A DNA stretch of 64,000 bases from Paraburkholderia lacunae. GTDB taxonomy: Bacteria; Pseudomonadota; Gammaproteobacteria; Burkholderiales; Burkholderiaceae. How positions within the stretch are numbered: the stretch's first letter is position 1; the number at the start of each line of letters is the position of its first letter. Positions 1-10,006 of this stretch are shown here, in pieces. Below the pieces are notes generated by a model, which had not been told where the DNA came from, did no database searches, and worked only from the letters and a program-made list of their open reading frames with translations. The translations under genes and the position numbers were made by a program. The stretch lies in the NCBI RefSeq assembly GCF_003353175.1, contig NZ_QHKS01000002.1, positions 356,863 through 420,862 of the forward strand, read 5' to 3'.

Positions 1-258
1 GCCTGCGGATGCGCGCTTGAGCGCATCGACCATGATCATCAGTTCCATCAGATTGTCGTTCGCCGGCGCGCAGGTGGATTGCAGGACGAAGACGTCCTTG
101 CCACGCACGTTTTCCTGAATCTCGACCTGGATTTCACCGTCCGAGAAACGGCTAACCATGGCTTTGCCGAGGGGAATACCGAGGATTTTGACGACTTCCT
201 GTGCAAGCGCGGGATTTGCGTTGCCAGTAAAAACCATCAGGCCGTCATGGCTGCTCAT
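1..258 (-). CDS. prs: Ribose-phosphate pyrophosphokinase, N-terminal part
   Basis: The first 86 codons are present and the rest lies beyond the left edge. Prs makes PRPP from ribose 5-phosphate and ATP for purine, pyrimidine, histidine and NAD synthesis in the cytoplasm. The N-terminus reads [20 protein letters not shown], followed by a stretch on [18 protein letters not shown] and then [16 protein letters not shown], which is typical of bacterial Prs. The start is the ATG at 258. The tRNA-Gln gene lies directly upstream on the same strand, an arrangement common in betaproteobacteria (ispE, tRNA-Gln, prs). Confidence 0.95.
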   Translation of the reverse strand, partial: MSSHDGLMVFTGNANPALAQEVVKILGIPLGKAMVSRFSDGEIQVEIQENVRGKDVFVLQSTCAPANDNLMELMIMVDALKRASAG

Positions 259-304
259 CGTGCACCTACTTCAGGCTGGGGGCGAGGGGAAATGCGAGAA
301 TTTT

Positions 305-381
305 TGGCAGGGGAGAAAGGATTCGAACCTTTGCATGCCGGAATCAAAATCCGGTGCCTTAACCAGCTTGGCGACTCCCCT
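305..381 (-). tRNA. tRNA-Gln (anticodon TTG)
   Basis: A 77-nt tRNA with an encoded CCA end. The acceptor arm is AGGGGAG paired with CTCCCCT. The anticodon stem CCGGA/TCCGG encloses the loop TTTTGAT, giving anticodon TTG for glutamine. The T-arm carries GGTTCGAATCC. It lies between ispE and prs on the same strand and is probably co-transcribed with them. Confidence 0.97.
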
Positions 382-433
382 ACACTAACTTTGAGCTCCG
401 CCGAACGTGGAGTTTCGTTCGACGATGCAAAAC

Positions 434-1315
434 TTATGACGCGAAAGTAAAGAGTGGATGTTGATCGAGACCTGCGGCCACTGCGCTGTTCCATTCGCCC
501 GGCAGTTTGGCTTGCGCCGCTTCTGCTTCAGCTTTACTACGGAACGCTGCAAATACACTTGCACCTGATCCAGACATCCGCGCTGGTGCGATGTTTTCAA
601 ACCATCGCAGCACTTGCGCTACTTCCGCGTACTTCCCTACGACAACCTGCTGCATGTCATTCCGACCGAAACTTTCTGGCCAGTCAGTGTTGCAGCTAAG
701 TTCTGCAGGAAAGTCCGTAATTCTGAGGGGTTTTGAATCTCTTGTCAACGCTTTTTCAGAAAAAATCGCTGCAGTCGGAACATGAACCCTCGGTGTCACC
801 ACCAAGAAATGGCGCGGCGGCAATTGTACAACGTCTAAAGCTTCTCCGACACCCTGTGCGAACGCATTTTTCCCAAAAATAAAAAATGGCACATCGGCGC
901 CGAGCTTCAACGCTAGTTCCTGCAGTTCCAGTCGCGGCAGATCGAGCTTCCATAGGCGATTCAGCGCAAGCAGCGTAGTGGCCGCATCGGAGCTGCCGCC
1001 GCCGAGGCCCGCGCCCATCGGCAGGCGCTTGTCGATCTCGATATCGACGCCCTCGGACGAGCCCGTGTGCGCCTTCAGGAGTGTCGCTGCGCGCACGGTG
1101 AGATCGTGTTCCGGCGGGACGTCGGCGATCTCGGTGCTGCGTGTGATGAGACCGTCGTCGCGTCGCGTGAAATGCAGCGTGTCGCCCCAGTCGAGCAACT
1201 GGAAGACGGTTTGCAGCGTGTGATAGCCGTCCGGCCGGCGGCCGGTGATGTGCAGGAAGAGGTTTAGCTTCGCTGGCGCGAGGCAATCGCGCAGCGAGTG
1301 GGTGGATTCGATCAT
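434..1315 (-). CDS. ispE: 4-diphosphocytidyl-2-C-methyl-D-erythritol kinase
   Basis: A 293-residue GHMP-family kinase that phosphorylates CDP-methylerythritol in the non-mevalonate (MEP) isoprenoid pathway. The N-terminus has the substrate motif [19 protein letters not shown] at about residues 14-32. The glycine-rich ATP loop [16 protein letters not shown] lies near residues 95-110. A C-terminal GHMP motif ([14 protein letters not shown]) is near residue 258. Length is normal for the family. It sits 64 bp downstream of lolB on the same strand. Confidence 0.96.
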   Translation of the reverse strand: MIESTHSLRDCLAPAKLNLFLHITGRRPDGYHTLQTVFQLLDWGDTLHFTRRDDGLITRSTEIADVPPEHDLTVRAATLLKAHTGSSEGVDIEIDKRLPMGAGLGGGSSDAATTLLALNRLWKLDLPRLELQELALKLGADVPFFIFGKNAFAQGVGEALDVVQLPPRHFLVVTPRVHVPTAAIFSEKALTRDSKPLRITDFPAELSCNTDWPESFGRNDMQQVVVGKYAEVAQVLRWFENIAPARMSGSGASVFAAFRSKAEAEAAQAKLPGEWNSAVAAGLDQHPLFTFAS

Positions 1316-1379
1316 GGGTCTGGGCTACATGCGCCAATGCGGCGCCAAAGAAGCGGCAAAGTTGCGCGAACAGGCGCGG

Positions 1380-2012
1380 CTACTGATCCAGCACGAGCTT
1401 GATGTCGAGCGGCGGTTCCAGTCGGCTCAGGTTGATGCGCTTCACGCCGGTAGCCGGCGCGTCGGCATACGCCAGGTAGTCGATCGTCCAGCCGTCCTGC
1501 GTGATCTGTTTCAGGCGCGACGGCTGTTCGGGATCCTTCTCGGTCCGCGCGCTCGACGTCGGCGCAGGCGACGGCTGCAGCCAATAGCGCAACCCCTCGA
1601 CCGGCAGCGCAAAGCCGAGCGCGTTCTGCATCAGTGTCGAGACGTTGTCGGCGGTGAGCGGCTGACGATTCGGCAACTCGAGCGTGGCCGAAGCCGGCGA
1701 CGAAGTCACGATCGCGAGCGTCTGACCGAGCGGACTGCGTAACTGCAGGGTGACGGTGTCGCCGGTTTCCTGCCAGGCGAAGTTACCGTACGCATTGCGC
1801 TGCTGGCCGTTCTGATCGTTGTACTGGACCGCGAAGCGGCCTTGATAGGCGCGGCTCGTTTGCGTCGAGATGGACGTCGCGGTGTTCGAAGCGGACGGCC
1901 CTTGCGGCTTCACCGATGCACAACCAGCCAATGCGACGACCGCCGCCGCTGCAAATCCGAGCGCCGCTCCACGCTGCGTCCGGGGAAAAGAAAACACGCG
2001 GGAAAGACGCAT
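1380..2012 (-). CDS. lolB: Outer-membrane lipoprotein LolB
   Basis: A 210-residue lipoprotein that receives lipoproteins from LolA and inserts them into the outer membrane. The signal peptide ends in a lipobox ALAGC with the lipidated cysteine at about residue 31. The body matches LolB, with [21 protein letters not shown] and later YWLQPSPAP. The ATG at 2012 is preferred over an in-frame TTG one codon upstream. It overlaps the stop of the upstream TPR gene by one base (TGATG), so the two are probably translationally coupled. Confidence 0.9.
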   Translation of the reverse strand: MRLSRVFSFPRTQRGAALGFAAAAVVALAGCASVKPQGPSASNTATSISTQTSRAYQGRFAVQYNDQNGQQRNAYGNFAWQETGDTVTLQLRSPLGQTLAIVTSSPASATLELPNRQPLTADNVSTLMQNALGFALPVEGLRYWLQPSPAPTSSARTEKDPEQPSRLKQITQDGWTIDYLAYADAPATGVKRINLSRLEPPLDIKLVLDQ

Positions 2013-3853
2013 CAAAGATCGTTTACCTGGAGACGTTGCAGCGTTTTAACAAGCGTGTCGTTGTCCGGTTCGAGTTTGCGCGCATCGCGGAAAGCGGCGC
2101 GTGCCTGATCCTGCGCTCCGGTTTTCCACAACACTTCGCCGAGGTGCGCGCCGATTTCGGCATTCGGCTGGATGTCGTAGGCCTTGCGCAGCAGCTTGAT
2201 CGCGTCCGACGTATTGCCCATGCGGTACTTGACCCAACCGACGCTGTCCATGATGAACGCGTCGTTCGGGGCAAGCGACGAAGCCTTCTCGACCAGCCTG
2301 TTCGCTTCCGCGAGGCGCTGATTGCGATCGGCCAGCGAATAGCCGAGTGCGTTATACGCCTGCGGATTGTCCGGCTGCGTCTCGATCAGCTTGCGCAGTT
2401 GCGCCTCCATGACATCGTAGTGGCCGGTCTTTTCTGCGGCCATGGCGTAGTCGTAGGTCAGATCGGGGTCGTCCGGGAAATTCGCGGTGGCTCTTTGCAG
2501 GGCCGCTTCCGACTCGGGGTAGCGTTTCGCATCGAACAGGATCGCCGCATCGGTACGCGCGATCAGCGCCTGGTCGCGCGGATCGCGCGCCTGCAGGCCG
2601 GCCAGCAGGTTGCGGGCGTCTCCGGTCTTGCCCTGTTTGGCGAGCAATTGCGCGCGCGTGATCTGCGCCGGCATGTATTGCTGGCTCGACGGGGAAATCT
2701 TGTTCAGCCAGTCGCCCGCTGCCGCTTCGTTCTTCTGTTCGAGCGACAGTTGCGCGAGGTAGATATACGCCTGGCCCGGATCGGCGCCCGGCGTTTTTTC
2801 CGCTTGCTGCGCATACTGGGTGAGATACTTCTGCGCGTCGGCGAAATTCTTTTGCTGGATCTTGATCAGCGCGAGCGCCATCAGCGGCGTGAGGTCCTTC
2901 GCGTTGTTCTTGTGCATGATCTCGAACTGCTGCTGCGCGTCGTCCAGACGGTCGCTCGCGAGATACATCTGCGCGAGCGCGAGACGCGCATCATGCGATT
3001 TCGGATTCTGCTGCACGTACTTTTCGAGGGACGCAATGCCTTCCTTGCGCTCCTCCGGGCCCATCTGCGAGAGCATCAGCGCGGCCGGCAGATAGTCGGG
3101 CTTGAGCGTCAGCGCCTGTTCGAGCGACTTGCGCGCGCCCGGCGCGTCGTCCGAAACGAGCTGCTGACGTGCAATGGCCAGTTGCGCTTCGGGCCGGTTC
3201 AGGTCGTTCTTCAGCAGGTCTTGCAGAACGTGCAAGCCGCCGATCCGGTTCGGACCGCGCGACAGCAGCAGTTGCAGCGCGAGAATCGCACTGCCGCGAT
3301 TTTCGGCGGGCACCTTTGCCAGTTCGCTTGCGAGGATCGGCGCGGCGTCGTCAGGTTTGCCGGACAGCACGAGCAGCGACGCGTCGAGTTGCGCGGCGCG
3401 TTCCGAGTTCGGCGCATACTGCTGCCACAATTGCGCGGCGGCCAACGCGTCCGAAGGGCTCTGCGCGGCCAGCGCGATTTCGGTCGCGCGTTGCGCCATG
3501 CGCGGATCGTGTGTGTCGCGCGCGAGCGCGAGGTAGGTCTGGTAGGCGGGCGCCGGCTGGTCGCGTTGCAACGCGACTTCGGCGGCGAGCACCTGGAATA
3601 CGATCTGGCTCGACAGTGCGACGTTCGGCAAAGACTTCAGGTCTTCTGCCGATGCAGGGCCGAGCGGGTCCGGCAAGGTGACGGAGGTGTCGTCCGAGTC
3701 CGGCGAGGGGTCCTGCGCGTGCGCGGGCACGGCAGCCAGCGCCCAGACGGCGAGCGCGGCCGCGCCGAGCATCCGGCGAGCGGAGACAGCGTGCGGCACG
3801 CGCGATGCGTTGGCCGGGCGCTTCGAAAACAGCTTCACGAAGGACAAGTTCAT
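2012..3853 (-). CDS. Tetratricopeptide-repeat protein, exported
   Basis: A 613-residue protein with an N-terminal hydrophobic segment ending [10 protein letters not shown] (about residues 30-47), read as a cleavable signal peptide. Degenerate TPR units follow, the clearest being [18 protein letters not shown] and [20 protein letters not shown] near the C-terminus. Proteins of this kind commonly sit beside lolB in Burkholderiales and are thought to act in the periplasm or envelope, but a defined role is not known. The ATG at 3853 is used because it begins the signal peptide; upstream in-frame codons look non-coding. It is divergent from mutM. Confidence 0.85.
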   Translation of the reverse strand: MNLSFVKLFSKRPANASRVPHAVSARRMLGAAALAVWALAAVPAHAQDPSPDSDDTSVTLPDPLGPASAEDLKSLPNVALSSQIVFQVLAAEVALQRDQPAPAYQTYLALARDTHDPRMAQRATEIALAAQSPSDALAAAQLWQQYAPNSERAAQLDASLLVLSGKPDDAAPILASELAKVPAENRGSAILALQLLLSRGPNRIGGLHVLQDLLKNDLNRPEAQLAIARQQLVSDDAPGARKSLEQALTLKPDYLPAALMLSQMGPEERKEGIASLEKYVQQNPKSHDARLALAQMYLASDRLDDAQQQFEIMHKNNAKDLTPLMALALIKIQQKNFADAQKYLTQYAQQAEKTPGADPGQAYIYLAQLSLEQKNEAAAGDWLNKISPSSQQYMPAQITRAQLLAKQGKTGDARNLLAGLQARDPRDQALIARTDAAILFDAKRYPESEAALQRATANFPDDPDLTYDYAMAAEKTGHYDVMEAQLRKLIETQPDNPQAYNALGYSLADRNQRLAEANRLVEKASSLAPNDAFIMDSVGWVKYRMGNTSDAIKLLRKAYDIQPNAEIGAHLGEVLWKTGAQDQARAAFRDARKLEPDNDTLVKTLQRLQVNDL

Positions 3854-3940
3854 GGAAATCCGTTCAATGTTTCGGACGATTGTAACGCGCTCGCTACAAT
3901 ACGCGCACAACCACTCACGCAAGTTGCAGACCAGTTAGAC

Positions 3941-4771
3941 ATGCCAGAGTTGCCAGAAGTTGAGGTTACCCGACGGGGAATCGAACCGTATGTGTCCGGG
4001 CGCAAGGTTGAACGCGTCGACGTGCGTACGCCCGCGCTGCGCTGGCCGATTCCGGCGGACCTTGCGAAAACCTTGCGTGGCCATGTGGTGCGCAAGGTCG
4101 AGCGGCGCGGCAAGTACCTACTGTTCGAAATCGACGCCGGCTGGTTTATCGTGCACCTGGGCATGACCGGCACGCTGAGGGTGCTGCGCCACTTGCCGCG
4201 CCCGCCGGCCGCGGGGAAACATGACCACATCGACTGGATTTTCGACGAATTCATTCTGCGCTACCGCGATCCGCGGCGCTTCGGCGCGGTGCTTTGGCAT
4301 CCGCGCGAAGCCGGCGACGTGCTCGAACATCCGCTGCTCGCGGCCTTGGGCGTGGAGCCGTTCTCGCCGGCGTTCTCCGGCGCACTGATCCATCGGCTGA
4401 CGCGCGGGCGCAAAGTGTCGGTGAAGCAGGCGCTGCTGGCGGGTGAAATCGTGGTCGGCGTGGGCAATATTTACGCGTCCGAGAGCCTGTTTCGCGCCGG
4501 CATCCGGCCCACCACCGCGGCGGGCCGCGTCTCGCTGGTTCGGTACGATCTCCTGGCGGACGCGGTGCGCGTGACGCTCGCCGCGGCGATCGAGAAGGGC
4601 GGCAGCACGCTGCGCGATTTCGTCGGCAGTGACGGCGAGAGCGGTTACTTCCAGCTCGACTATTTCGTCTATGATCGCGCGGGCCTGCCATGCCGCGTGT
4701 GTGGAACGCCGATCAAACAGATCGTGCAGGGGCAGCGTTCCACGTATTTCTGTCCGACCTGCCAGCGCTAA
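3941..4771 (+). CDS. mutM: Formamidopyrimidine-DNA glycosylase (Fpg/MutM)
   Basis: A 276-residue bifunctional DNA glycosylase/AP lyase that removes 8-oxoguanine and formamidopyrimidines. The N-terminus [18 protein letters not shown] supplies the catalytic Pro (P1 after Met removal) and the adjacent Glu. The Lys of [10 protein letters not shown] is also catalytic. The H2TH region contains [16 protein letters not shown]-terminal zinc finger has two Cys pairs (CRVCG and CPTC). It is 7 bp upstream of mutY, so both halves of the GO repair system are together. Confidence 0.97.
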   Translation: MPELPEVEVTRRGIEPYVSGRKVERVDVRTPALRWPIPADLAKTLRGHVVRKVERRGKYLLFEIDAGWFIVHLGMTGTLRVLRHLPRPPAAGKHDHIDWIFDEFILRYRDPRRFGAVLWHPREAGDVLEHPLLAALGVEPFSPAFSGALIHRLTRGRKVSVKQALLAGEIVVGVGNIYASESLFRAGIRPTTAAGRVSLVRYDLLADAVRVTLAAAIEKGGSTLRDFVGSDGESGYFQLDYFVYDRAGLPCRVCGTPIKQIVQGQRSTYFCPTCQR

Positions 4772-4778
4772 TTTTTCG

Positions 4779-5894
4779 ATGCCCTCTCGCTTAACTCCGT
4801 CCGCCGCACCCGCCGCGTCAACTTTTCCGGCCTTGTCCGATTTTTCCGCCAGGCTGATCGCCTGGCAGCGCCGGCATGGCCGTCACGACCTGCCGTGGCA
4901 GAACACGCGTGATCCGTATCGCATCTGGCTGTCGGAAATCATGCTGCAACAGACCCAGGTGTCGACGGTGATTCCGTACTACGCAAAGTTTCTGGCGCGG
5001 TTTCCGGATGTCGCCGCGCTCGCCGCAGCGCCGATCGACGACGTGATGGCGCTATGGGCCGGCCTCGGCTACTACACGCGCGCTCGCAATCTGCATCGCT
5101 GCGCGCAGGCGGTGGTCGAGCGGCATGGCGGCGCGTTTCCAGCATCGGTCGACGAACTGGCGGAATTGCCCGGCATCGGCCGCTCGACGGCGGCGGCGAT
5201 CGCGTCGTTCGCATTCGGCGCGCGCGCGACGATCCTCGACGGCAACGTGAAGCGGGTTCTGGCGCGCGTATTTGGCGTTGAAGGCTTTCCCGGCGAGAAG
5301 AAAGTCGAGAACACGATGTGGACGCTGGCGGAATCGCTGCTGCCGTCGAATGCATCGGACGACGATGTCAGCGCCTACACGCAAGGTCTGATGGACCTCG
5401 GGGCAACGCTGTGCGTGCGCGGCAAGCCGGATTGCCTGCGCTGCCCGTTCGCGGTCGATTGCTTGGCGAACGTGACGGGACGGCAGCGCGAGTTGCCCAC
5501 AGCGCGGCCCAAAAAAACGACGCCGACACGCCGCACGTGGATGCTGGTGCTGCGCGACGGCAACGCCGTGATGCTGGAAAAACGCCCGCCGTCGGGCATC
5601 TGGGGCGGCTTGTGGAGCCTGCCCGAAGCCGCCGACGAAGCCGCACTCGCCGAGCGGGCGCGCGCCTTCGGCGGCGATGGATCGGTCTCGCCGCTCGCAC
5701 CGCTCACGCACGTATTCACGCATTTCAGGCTGGATATCGAGCCGCGGCTGGCGGAACTGAGCCGCGGTGTGGGCGCGCCGGCCGCGTTAGGCGATGCGCA
5801 CACCGCGTGGGTCGCGCTAAGCGATCTCGATGCGTTCGGCGTGCCCGCACCGGTGCGCAAACTGCTGGACGGCTTGCAAGGCTCACTGCTGTAA
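4779..5894 (+). CDS. mutY: Adenine DNA glycosylase MutY
   Basis: A 371-residue glycosylase that removes A mispaired with 8-oxoG. Visible features are the catalytic Glu in SEIMLQQTQV and the helix-hairpin-helix LPGIGRSTAAAIASFAFG. The catalytic Asp is in ILDGNVKRVLARVFG. The 4Fe-4S cysteines lie in CVRGKPDCLRCPFAVDC. A C-terminal MutT-like domain starts near residue 245 and recognises 8-oxoG. The ATG at 4779 is chosen; in-frame sequence upstream overlaps mutM and is not coding. It is co-transcribed with mutM. Confidence 0.96.
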   Translation: MPSRLTPSAAPAASTFPALSDFSARLIAWQRRHGRHDLPWQNTRDPYRIWLSEIMLQQTQVSTVIPYYAKFLARFPDVAALAAAPIDDVMALWAGLGYYTRARNLHRCAQAVVERHGGAFPASVDELAELPGIGRSTAAAIASFAFGARATILDGNVKRVLARVFGVEGFPGEKKVENTMWTLAESLLPSNASDDDVSAYTQGLMDLGATLCVRGKPDCLRCPFAVDCLANVTGRQRELPTARPKKTTPTRRTWMLVLRDGNAVMLEKRPPSGIWGGLWSLPEAADEAALAERARAFGGDGSVSPLAPLTHVFTHFRLDIEPRLAELSRGVGAPAALGDAHTAWVALSDLDAFGVPAPVRKLLDGLQGSLL

Positions 5895-5913
5895 AAGCAG
5901 CGGTTTTTACAGC
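5888..5913. terminator. Possible bidirectional terminator between mutY and the Lon-domain gene
   Basis: GCTGTAAAA (5888-5896) and TTTTACAGC (5905-5913) form an inverted repeat with an A-rich/T-rich side on either strand. The repeat covers the stop codons of both convergent genes, which end at 5894 and 5907. The stem is short and A/T-rich at its base, so termination strength is uncertain. Confidence 0.45.
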
Positions 5914-6542
5914 AACTGATGCTGCTGCATGTAGTGATGAACCACGTCGATTCGCGCGCCGGCGTCCTGCAATTCCATCAGTTTCTGGCGGGCGCGCAGC
6001 GCAATCGGCAACACCTCGGCGAGACGGTTCGACACCCATGACGGGTCGTCGAGTCTGAACGGTTCGGCGAACGGCAAGCTTTCCGGATCGCGTTCGCCAA
6101 TCGTCGCGATGATCCGTTCGAGCACCTCGGCGCACGCTCCGAATTTGGCCAGATGCTGATTGCCTTCGAGCGGTATGTCGTCGCCGAGCGGCTCGGCCAT
6201 GCCGACCAGCAAGCCGCTGCTTTCCACGCGGTGCGACAGGAGGCGGAAGCGCTTCGTGCCGCGCGCGCGAATCAGCAGCATGCCGAAGGCTTCGACATCG
6301 CACTCTTCGATTTCGGCAAGACAGCCGATTGCTTCAGGCACTGAAGGCTCTTCGGCGCGCGCCACTTCGGCGCCGCTTTTCAGCAGACACACGCCGAACG
6401 GCGTTTTGTCACGCAGACAGTCGCGCGCCATGTCGAGGTAGCGCGCCTCGAAGATTTTCAGGGGCAGCAGCCCGTCGGGAAACAGCACCGTATGCAGCGG
6501 AAACAGCGGCACATCGGCAAGCACAGTAGAAGTGGTAGACAT
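5907..6542 (-). CDS. Lon N-terminal (LON substrate-binding) domain protein
   Basis: A 211-residue protein containing only the LON/PUA-like domain of Lon protease, without AAA+ or protease parts. The family signature is PLFPLHTVLFPDGLLPLKIFE at the N-terminus, followed by FGVCLL. Such stand-alone proteins are widespread in proteobacteria and their role is not established; substrate or partner binding is inferred from the domain. It is convergent with mutY and 39 bp downstream of rapZ on the same strand. Confidence 0.85.
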   Translation of the reverse strand: MSTTSTVLADVPLFPLHTVLFPDGLLPLKIFEARYLDMARDCLRDKTPFGVCLLKSGAEVARAEEPSVPEAIGCLAEIEECDVEAFGMLLIRARGTKRFRLLSHRVESSGLLVGMAEPLGDDIPLEGNQHLAKFGACAEVLERIIATIGERDPESLPFAEPFRLDDPSWVSNRLAEVLPIALRARQKLMELQDAGARIDVVHHYMQQHQLL

Positions 6543-6581
6543 GGCGCAACGCTTCGAGGTGAGGCCGCGCGATGCGGCCGG

Positions 6582-7475
6582 TTAAGCCACTAGCTTCGAT
6601 GATTCGCCGATCTCGACCGGCGCATCGCGGTGCCGCACAATCACATTCGCCTGACTTGCGAGACGCGCGGCGAGCGTCTCAGCAATGAACACCGAGCGGT
6701 GCTGGCCGCCCGTGCAACCGATCGCGACGGTGAGATAACTGCGGTTGTCGTCGCGGAAATGCGGCAGCCATTTGTCGAGAAACTTCTCGATGTCGTCGAT
6801 CATTTCGTGAACGACCGGCAGCGCATCGAGAAAATCCATCACAGGCTTATCGAGGCCCGTAAGCGGCCTTAATTCATGATCGTAGTACGGGTTCGGCAGC
6901 GTGCGTACGTCGAACACGAAATCGGCATCGAGCGGCACGCCGCGTTTGAAGCCGAACGATTCGAACATCAGCACGAGACCTGAATGCTCCTGCTCGATGA
7001 AGCGTTTGACCCACGCGCGCAGCACGTTCGCGCGCAGATTGCTGGTGTCGATCTGATGGCCGAACTCGGCAAGACCTGCCACTAGTTCACGTTCGCGTTC
7101 GATTGCTTCGGCGAGCGACGTCAGCAAGCCGACGTCCGCGTCGTGCGCGGTCGAACCGGACAGCGGATGCCGGCGGCGTGTTTCGGAGAAGCGCTGAATC
7201 AGCGATTGCGTGCTTGCGTTTAGGAACAGGACGCGCACGTCATGGGCGCGCGACAGATCGCGGATCATCGCGGGCATTTCGTCGAGCGAAGCGCTCGAGC
7301 GCGCGTCGATGGCTACCGCAAGGCGGTCTTGCCCGTCCTCGGCGAGGTAGTTGGCCAGTTGCGGCAGAAAACGCGGCGGCAAATTGTCGACGCAGTAATA
7401 ACCCGCGTCTTCAAGCGCGTTCAGGGCAACTGACTTGCCGGAGCCGGAAATACCGGTGATCAGGATTATGCGCAT
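6582..7475 (-). CDS. rapZ: RNase adapter protein RapZ
   Basis: A 297-residue nucleotide-binding protein of the YvcJ/RapZ family. In enterobacteria RapZ delivers GlmZ sRNA to RNase E and controls glucosamine-6-phosphate synthesis. The Walker A motif GISGSGKS is at residues 8-15. The C-terminal conserved stretch [15 protein letters not shown] is intact. The ATG at 7475 begins MRIILITG; 32 upstream in-frame codons are not conserved. It is the last gene of the rpoN-associated run, 98 bp below hprK. Confidence 0.95.
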   Translation of the reverse strand: MRIILITGISGSGKSVALNALEDAGYYCVDNLPPRFLPQLANYLAEDGQDRLAVAIDARSSASLDEMPAMIRDLSRAHDVRVLFLNASTQSLIQRFSETRRRHPLSGSTAHDADVGLLTSLAEAIERERELVAGLAEFGHQIDTSNLRANVLRAWVKRFIEQEHSGLVLMFESFGFKRGVPLDADFVFDVRTLPNPYYDHELRPLTGLDKPVMDFLDALPVVHEMIDDIEKFLDKWLPHFRDDNRSYLTVAIGCTGGQHRSVFIAETLAARLASQANVIVRHRDAPVEIGESSKLVA

Positions 7476-7573
7476 GGAGTCGTGAAATCCGTACATTTCA
7501 TCATAGCATCTGGTCCCCGTGCGCGCGCCCCGCCGCCCACCGTTGACACGAAGCGTGGCGTAGCGGCGCAAGC

Positions 7574-8542
7574 TCAGATCAATTTGCCGGGAAACTGGCT
7601 GTCGGGATCCTGCATCGCCAGACGCTGGCGATCCATGAAGTCGCGCAATGTATCGATGCCGCGCAGTTGCAGGATCGTGTTGCGCACCGCCGCTTCGACC
7701 AGCACCGCGAGGTTGCGGCCGGCCGCCACCTGAATCGTGACTTTGCTGATCGGCAGGCCGAGCACGTCGACGGTTTGGCTTTCGAGCGGCAGCCGCTGGA
7801 ATTCGCCGTCAGGACGGCGCACCAGCTGTACGATCAGCTTCAGCTTCATTTTTCGGCGCACGGCGGTTTCGCCGAAGATCGTCTTGATGTCGAGCAGGCC
7901 GAGGCCGCGCACTTCGAGCAGGTTTTGCAGCAGCGGCGGGCAGCGCCCTTCGACGAAATCAGGACCGAGGCGTACGAAATCCACCGCGTCGTCTGCCACA
8001 AGGCCGTGGCCGCGGCTGATCAGTTCCAGCCCGAGTTCGCTCTTGCCGAGGCCGGAGTCGCCGGTGAGCAGCACGCCCATGCCGAGGATGTCGAGGAACA
8101 CGCCGTGCAGCGTGGCGCGAGGCGCGAGAATGCGCGACATATAGAGGCGCAGGCTGTCGATCACCGCGGCGGCGGACATCGGCGTGGTGAACAGTGGTGT
8201 GGACGAGCGCGTGCAGCGCAGCACCAGCTCCGGCGGCGCGGCTACGCCGCCCGCCACCACCAGAAACGGCGGTTCCAACGCGATTAGCTCGGCCATGTGG
8301 CGCGAGCGGTCTTCGTCGGTTTGACGCTTGTAGTAGTCGATTTCGGCGTCGCCGAGCACCTGAATCCGGTTCGGGTGGATCAGGTTCAAGTGGCCGACAA
8401 GATCGGCGCTCGACGTGGCATTGGCGACCGATTCTGAAGAAAAGCCGCGTTCCCAGCCTTCATGCCCCGTCAGCCAGCTTAGTTTCAGCGCGGCTGCGTT
8501 GTCGTCGAAAATGCTCTGGGCGTTGATGCTGGACGTATCCAT
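7574..8542 (-). CDS. hprK: HPr kinase/phosphorylase
   Basis: A 322-residue bifunctional kinase/phosphorylase acting on a seryl residue of HPr. The Walker A motif GDSGLGKSE lies at about residues 155-163. The HprK signature [19 protein letters not shown] is near residues 210-230. In betaproteobacteria HprK sits with ptsN and rapZ and takes part in PTS-Ntr regulation rather than classical sugar repression. It starts at the ATG at 8542, 124 bp below ptsN. Confidence 0.96.
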   Translation of the reverse strand: MDTSSINAQSIFDDNAAALKLSWLTGHEGWERGFSSESVANATSSADLVGHLNLIHPNRIQVLGDAEIDYYKRQTDEDRSRHMAELIALEPPFLVVAGGVAAPPELVLRCTRSSTPLFTTPMSAAAVIDSLRLYMSRILAPRATLHGVFLDILGMGVLLTGDSGLGKSELGLELISRGHGLVADDAVDFVRLGPDFVEGRCPPLLQNLLEVRGLGLLDIKTIFGETAVRRKMKLKLIVQLVRRPDGEFQRLPLESQTVDVLGLPISKVTIQVAAGRNLAVLVEAAVRNTILQLRGIDTLRDFMDRQRLAMQDPDSQFPGKLI

Positions 8543-8666
8543 GAGTCAGTGACTCCAGTGTGGACCGCTTGCCCGGCAAGGCGCGGCCGCGCTCACGCGC
8601 AGCGCGCCATGCAGTGCTGAACCCGCACGCTCGCGGGTAACCGGCGTGCGGATAACCGCCGATACA

Positions 8667-9122
8667 TCAAGGTTGCCACTGAGTAAGCAGGCGATGCAAC
8701 GCTTCGCGATTTTCTTCCGTGTGCAGCCGCTCGCGGGCTTCGCGATCGGACAGCAATTGGGCGATTTCCGAAAGAATTTCGAGGTGCTGCTGGGTGGCCT
8801 GTTCGGGCACCAGCAGGAAGATCAGCAGCGAAACCGGCTGCCCGTCGGGCGATTCGAAGGGGATGGGCTCGGCGAGGCGGACGAACGCGGCAAGCGGTTG
8901 CTTCAAGCCTTTGATCCGGCCATGCGGAATCGCGACGCCTTCACCAAGCCCGGTCGATCCGAGGCGCTCGCGCGCAAACAGATTGTCAGTGACCGTGCTA
9001 CGGGCGATGCCGTTCTGGTTCTCGAAGATCAGGCCCGCTTGCTCGAACACGCGTTTCTTGCTGGTGACCGATAGTCCGACGACGACGTTCTCGAGGGGAA
9101 GAAATTTGGCTAAACGATTCAT
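8667..9122 (-). CDS. ptsN: PTS IIA-like nitrogen-regulatory protein PtsN
   Basis: A 151-residue EIIA-Ntr protein, phosphorylated in the PTS-Ntr chain and regulating potassium transport and stress responses. The phospho-accepting His lies in GVAIPHGRI, near residue 67. Downstream conserved sequence DGQPVSLLIFLLVPEQATQQHLE is family-typical. The ATG at 9122 gives the family N-terminus MNRLAKFLPLENVVVGL; 20 upstream codons are not conserved. It is separated from hpf by about 355 bp that includes the hpf terminator, so it may have its own promoter. Confidence 0.94.
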   Translation of the reverse strand: MNRLAKFLPLENVVVGLSVTSKKRVFEQAGLIFENQNGIARSTVTDNLFARERLGSTGLGEGVAIPHGRIKGLKQPLAAFVRLAEPIPFESPDGQPVSLLIFLLVPEQATQQHLEILSEIAQLLSDREARERLHTEENREALHRLLTQWQP

Positions 9123-9429
9123 GTTGACAGGCGAAAACGTGGCCTGGTTTCTCCTCGCTGGGGCGTTTGAGTGGTGTTCCATTCGTTTTGATGCTCACGG
9201 CGATGTGCATTGGAGTCCGAAAGCGCAGGACTCCGGCCGACCGACTTCCCTTTGAGCTCGCTTGACCCCGATGGTAACCGGAACATTATAGAACAGGGTA
9301 GCTGTGGATGGTGCGGCGCGCCATCGCCCGGCGTATGCGTTTGTTAGCTGGAGGCAGCGGCCCCCGCGCTGGGGAGCGGGAGGAGGCTCACAAGCGGTTC
9401 AACGCGGCTCAAAAAGCGGCCCGGAAACG

Positions 9430-9452
9430 AAAAACCGCCCGGTTTCGGGCGG
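9430..9452 (-). terminator. Rho-independent terminator of hpf
   Basis: Read on the minus strand, the stem CCGCCCG/CGGGCGG (9446-9452 and 9435-9441) with a 4-nt loop is followed by TTTTT. It lies 26 bp beyond the hpf stop. The rest of the 9123-9477 gap shows no further gene. Confidence 0.85.
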
Positions 9453-9477
9453 TTTAGCTGGGTAAGGAAAGCCTTCC

Positions 9478-9837
9478 TTATTGCGGCGGCACGTCCACTT
9501 GCGGCGCCAGCGGCTGGTACTTGATCGCCTCGTGCTGATGGCCCTGCAGACGATCCTTATGGCGTATCACTTGCCGGTCGAGCTTGTCGATCATCAGATC
9601 GATCGCAGCGTAGAGATCGCTGTCACAGCTCTCGACAAAGATGTCTTTGCCCTTCAAATGCAGGTTGATTTCAACCTTTTGACGCTTTTCCTTTTCCTTG
9701 TGGTTGTCGACCGAGAGGACCACACTGCCGTCGATGACCTGATCAAAATGTCTTAGCACCCTATCTAGTTTGGTGATCACGTATTCGCGCAACGCAGGCG
9801 TTACTTCGAGGTGGTGTCCACTGATCTGCAGATTCAT
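9478..9837 (-). CDS. hpf: Ribosome hibernation-promoting factor
   Basis: A 119-residue sigma-54-modulation/HPF-family protein that binds the 30S subunit and inactivates ribosomes in stationary phase. The N-terminus [20 protein letters not shown] and the segment [23 protein letters not shown] are family-typical. It is the short form without the long-HPF C-terminal dimerisation domain. A good ribosome-binding site (GGAGAAGC) precedes the ATG at 9837. It lies 169 bp below rpoN and ends in a strong terminator. Confidence 0.95.
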   Translation of the reverse strand: MNLQISGHHLEVTPALREYVITKLDRVLRHFDQVIDGSVVLSVDNHKEKEKRQKVEINLHLKGKDIFVESCDSDLYAAIDLMIDKLDRQVIRHKDRLQGHQHEAIKYQPLAPQVDVPPQ

Positions 9838-10006
9838 AGTGCTTCTCCAAGCTAGATGCCGCTTGTTCCGCACGATGACGTAGGTCCGGTCGATTGTCGG
9901 CTTGCCTGAGTCGCCCCCCGGTGACTGACTGCTGGCAGGTCGCATCGGCCGGCCTTTCCGCCAACTGCGGAGCGGCCGGTAAATGCCCGCCGCAACAGGC
10001 GACGGG

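Noticed and set aside
1916..3940. Very long plus-strand open frame running into mutM (951 codons in all)
   Set aside because: The part before 3941 is antisense to lolB and the TPR gene, is Arg-rich with no recognisable domain, and is an effect of high GC. Only the mutM part is coding.
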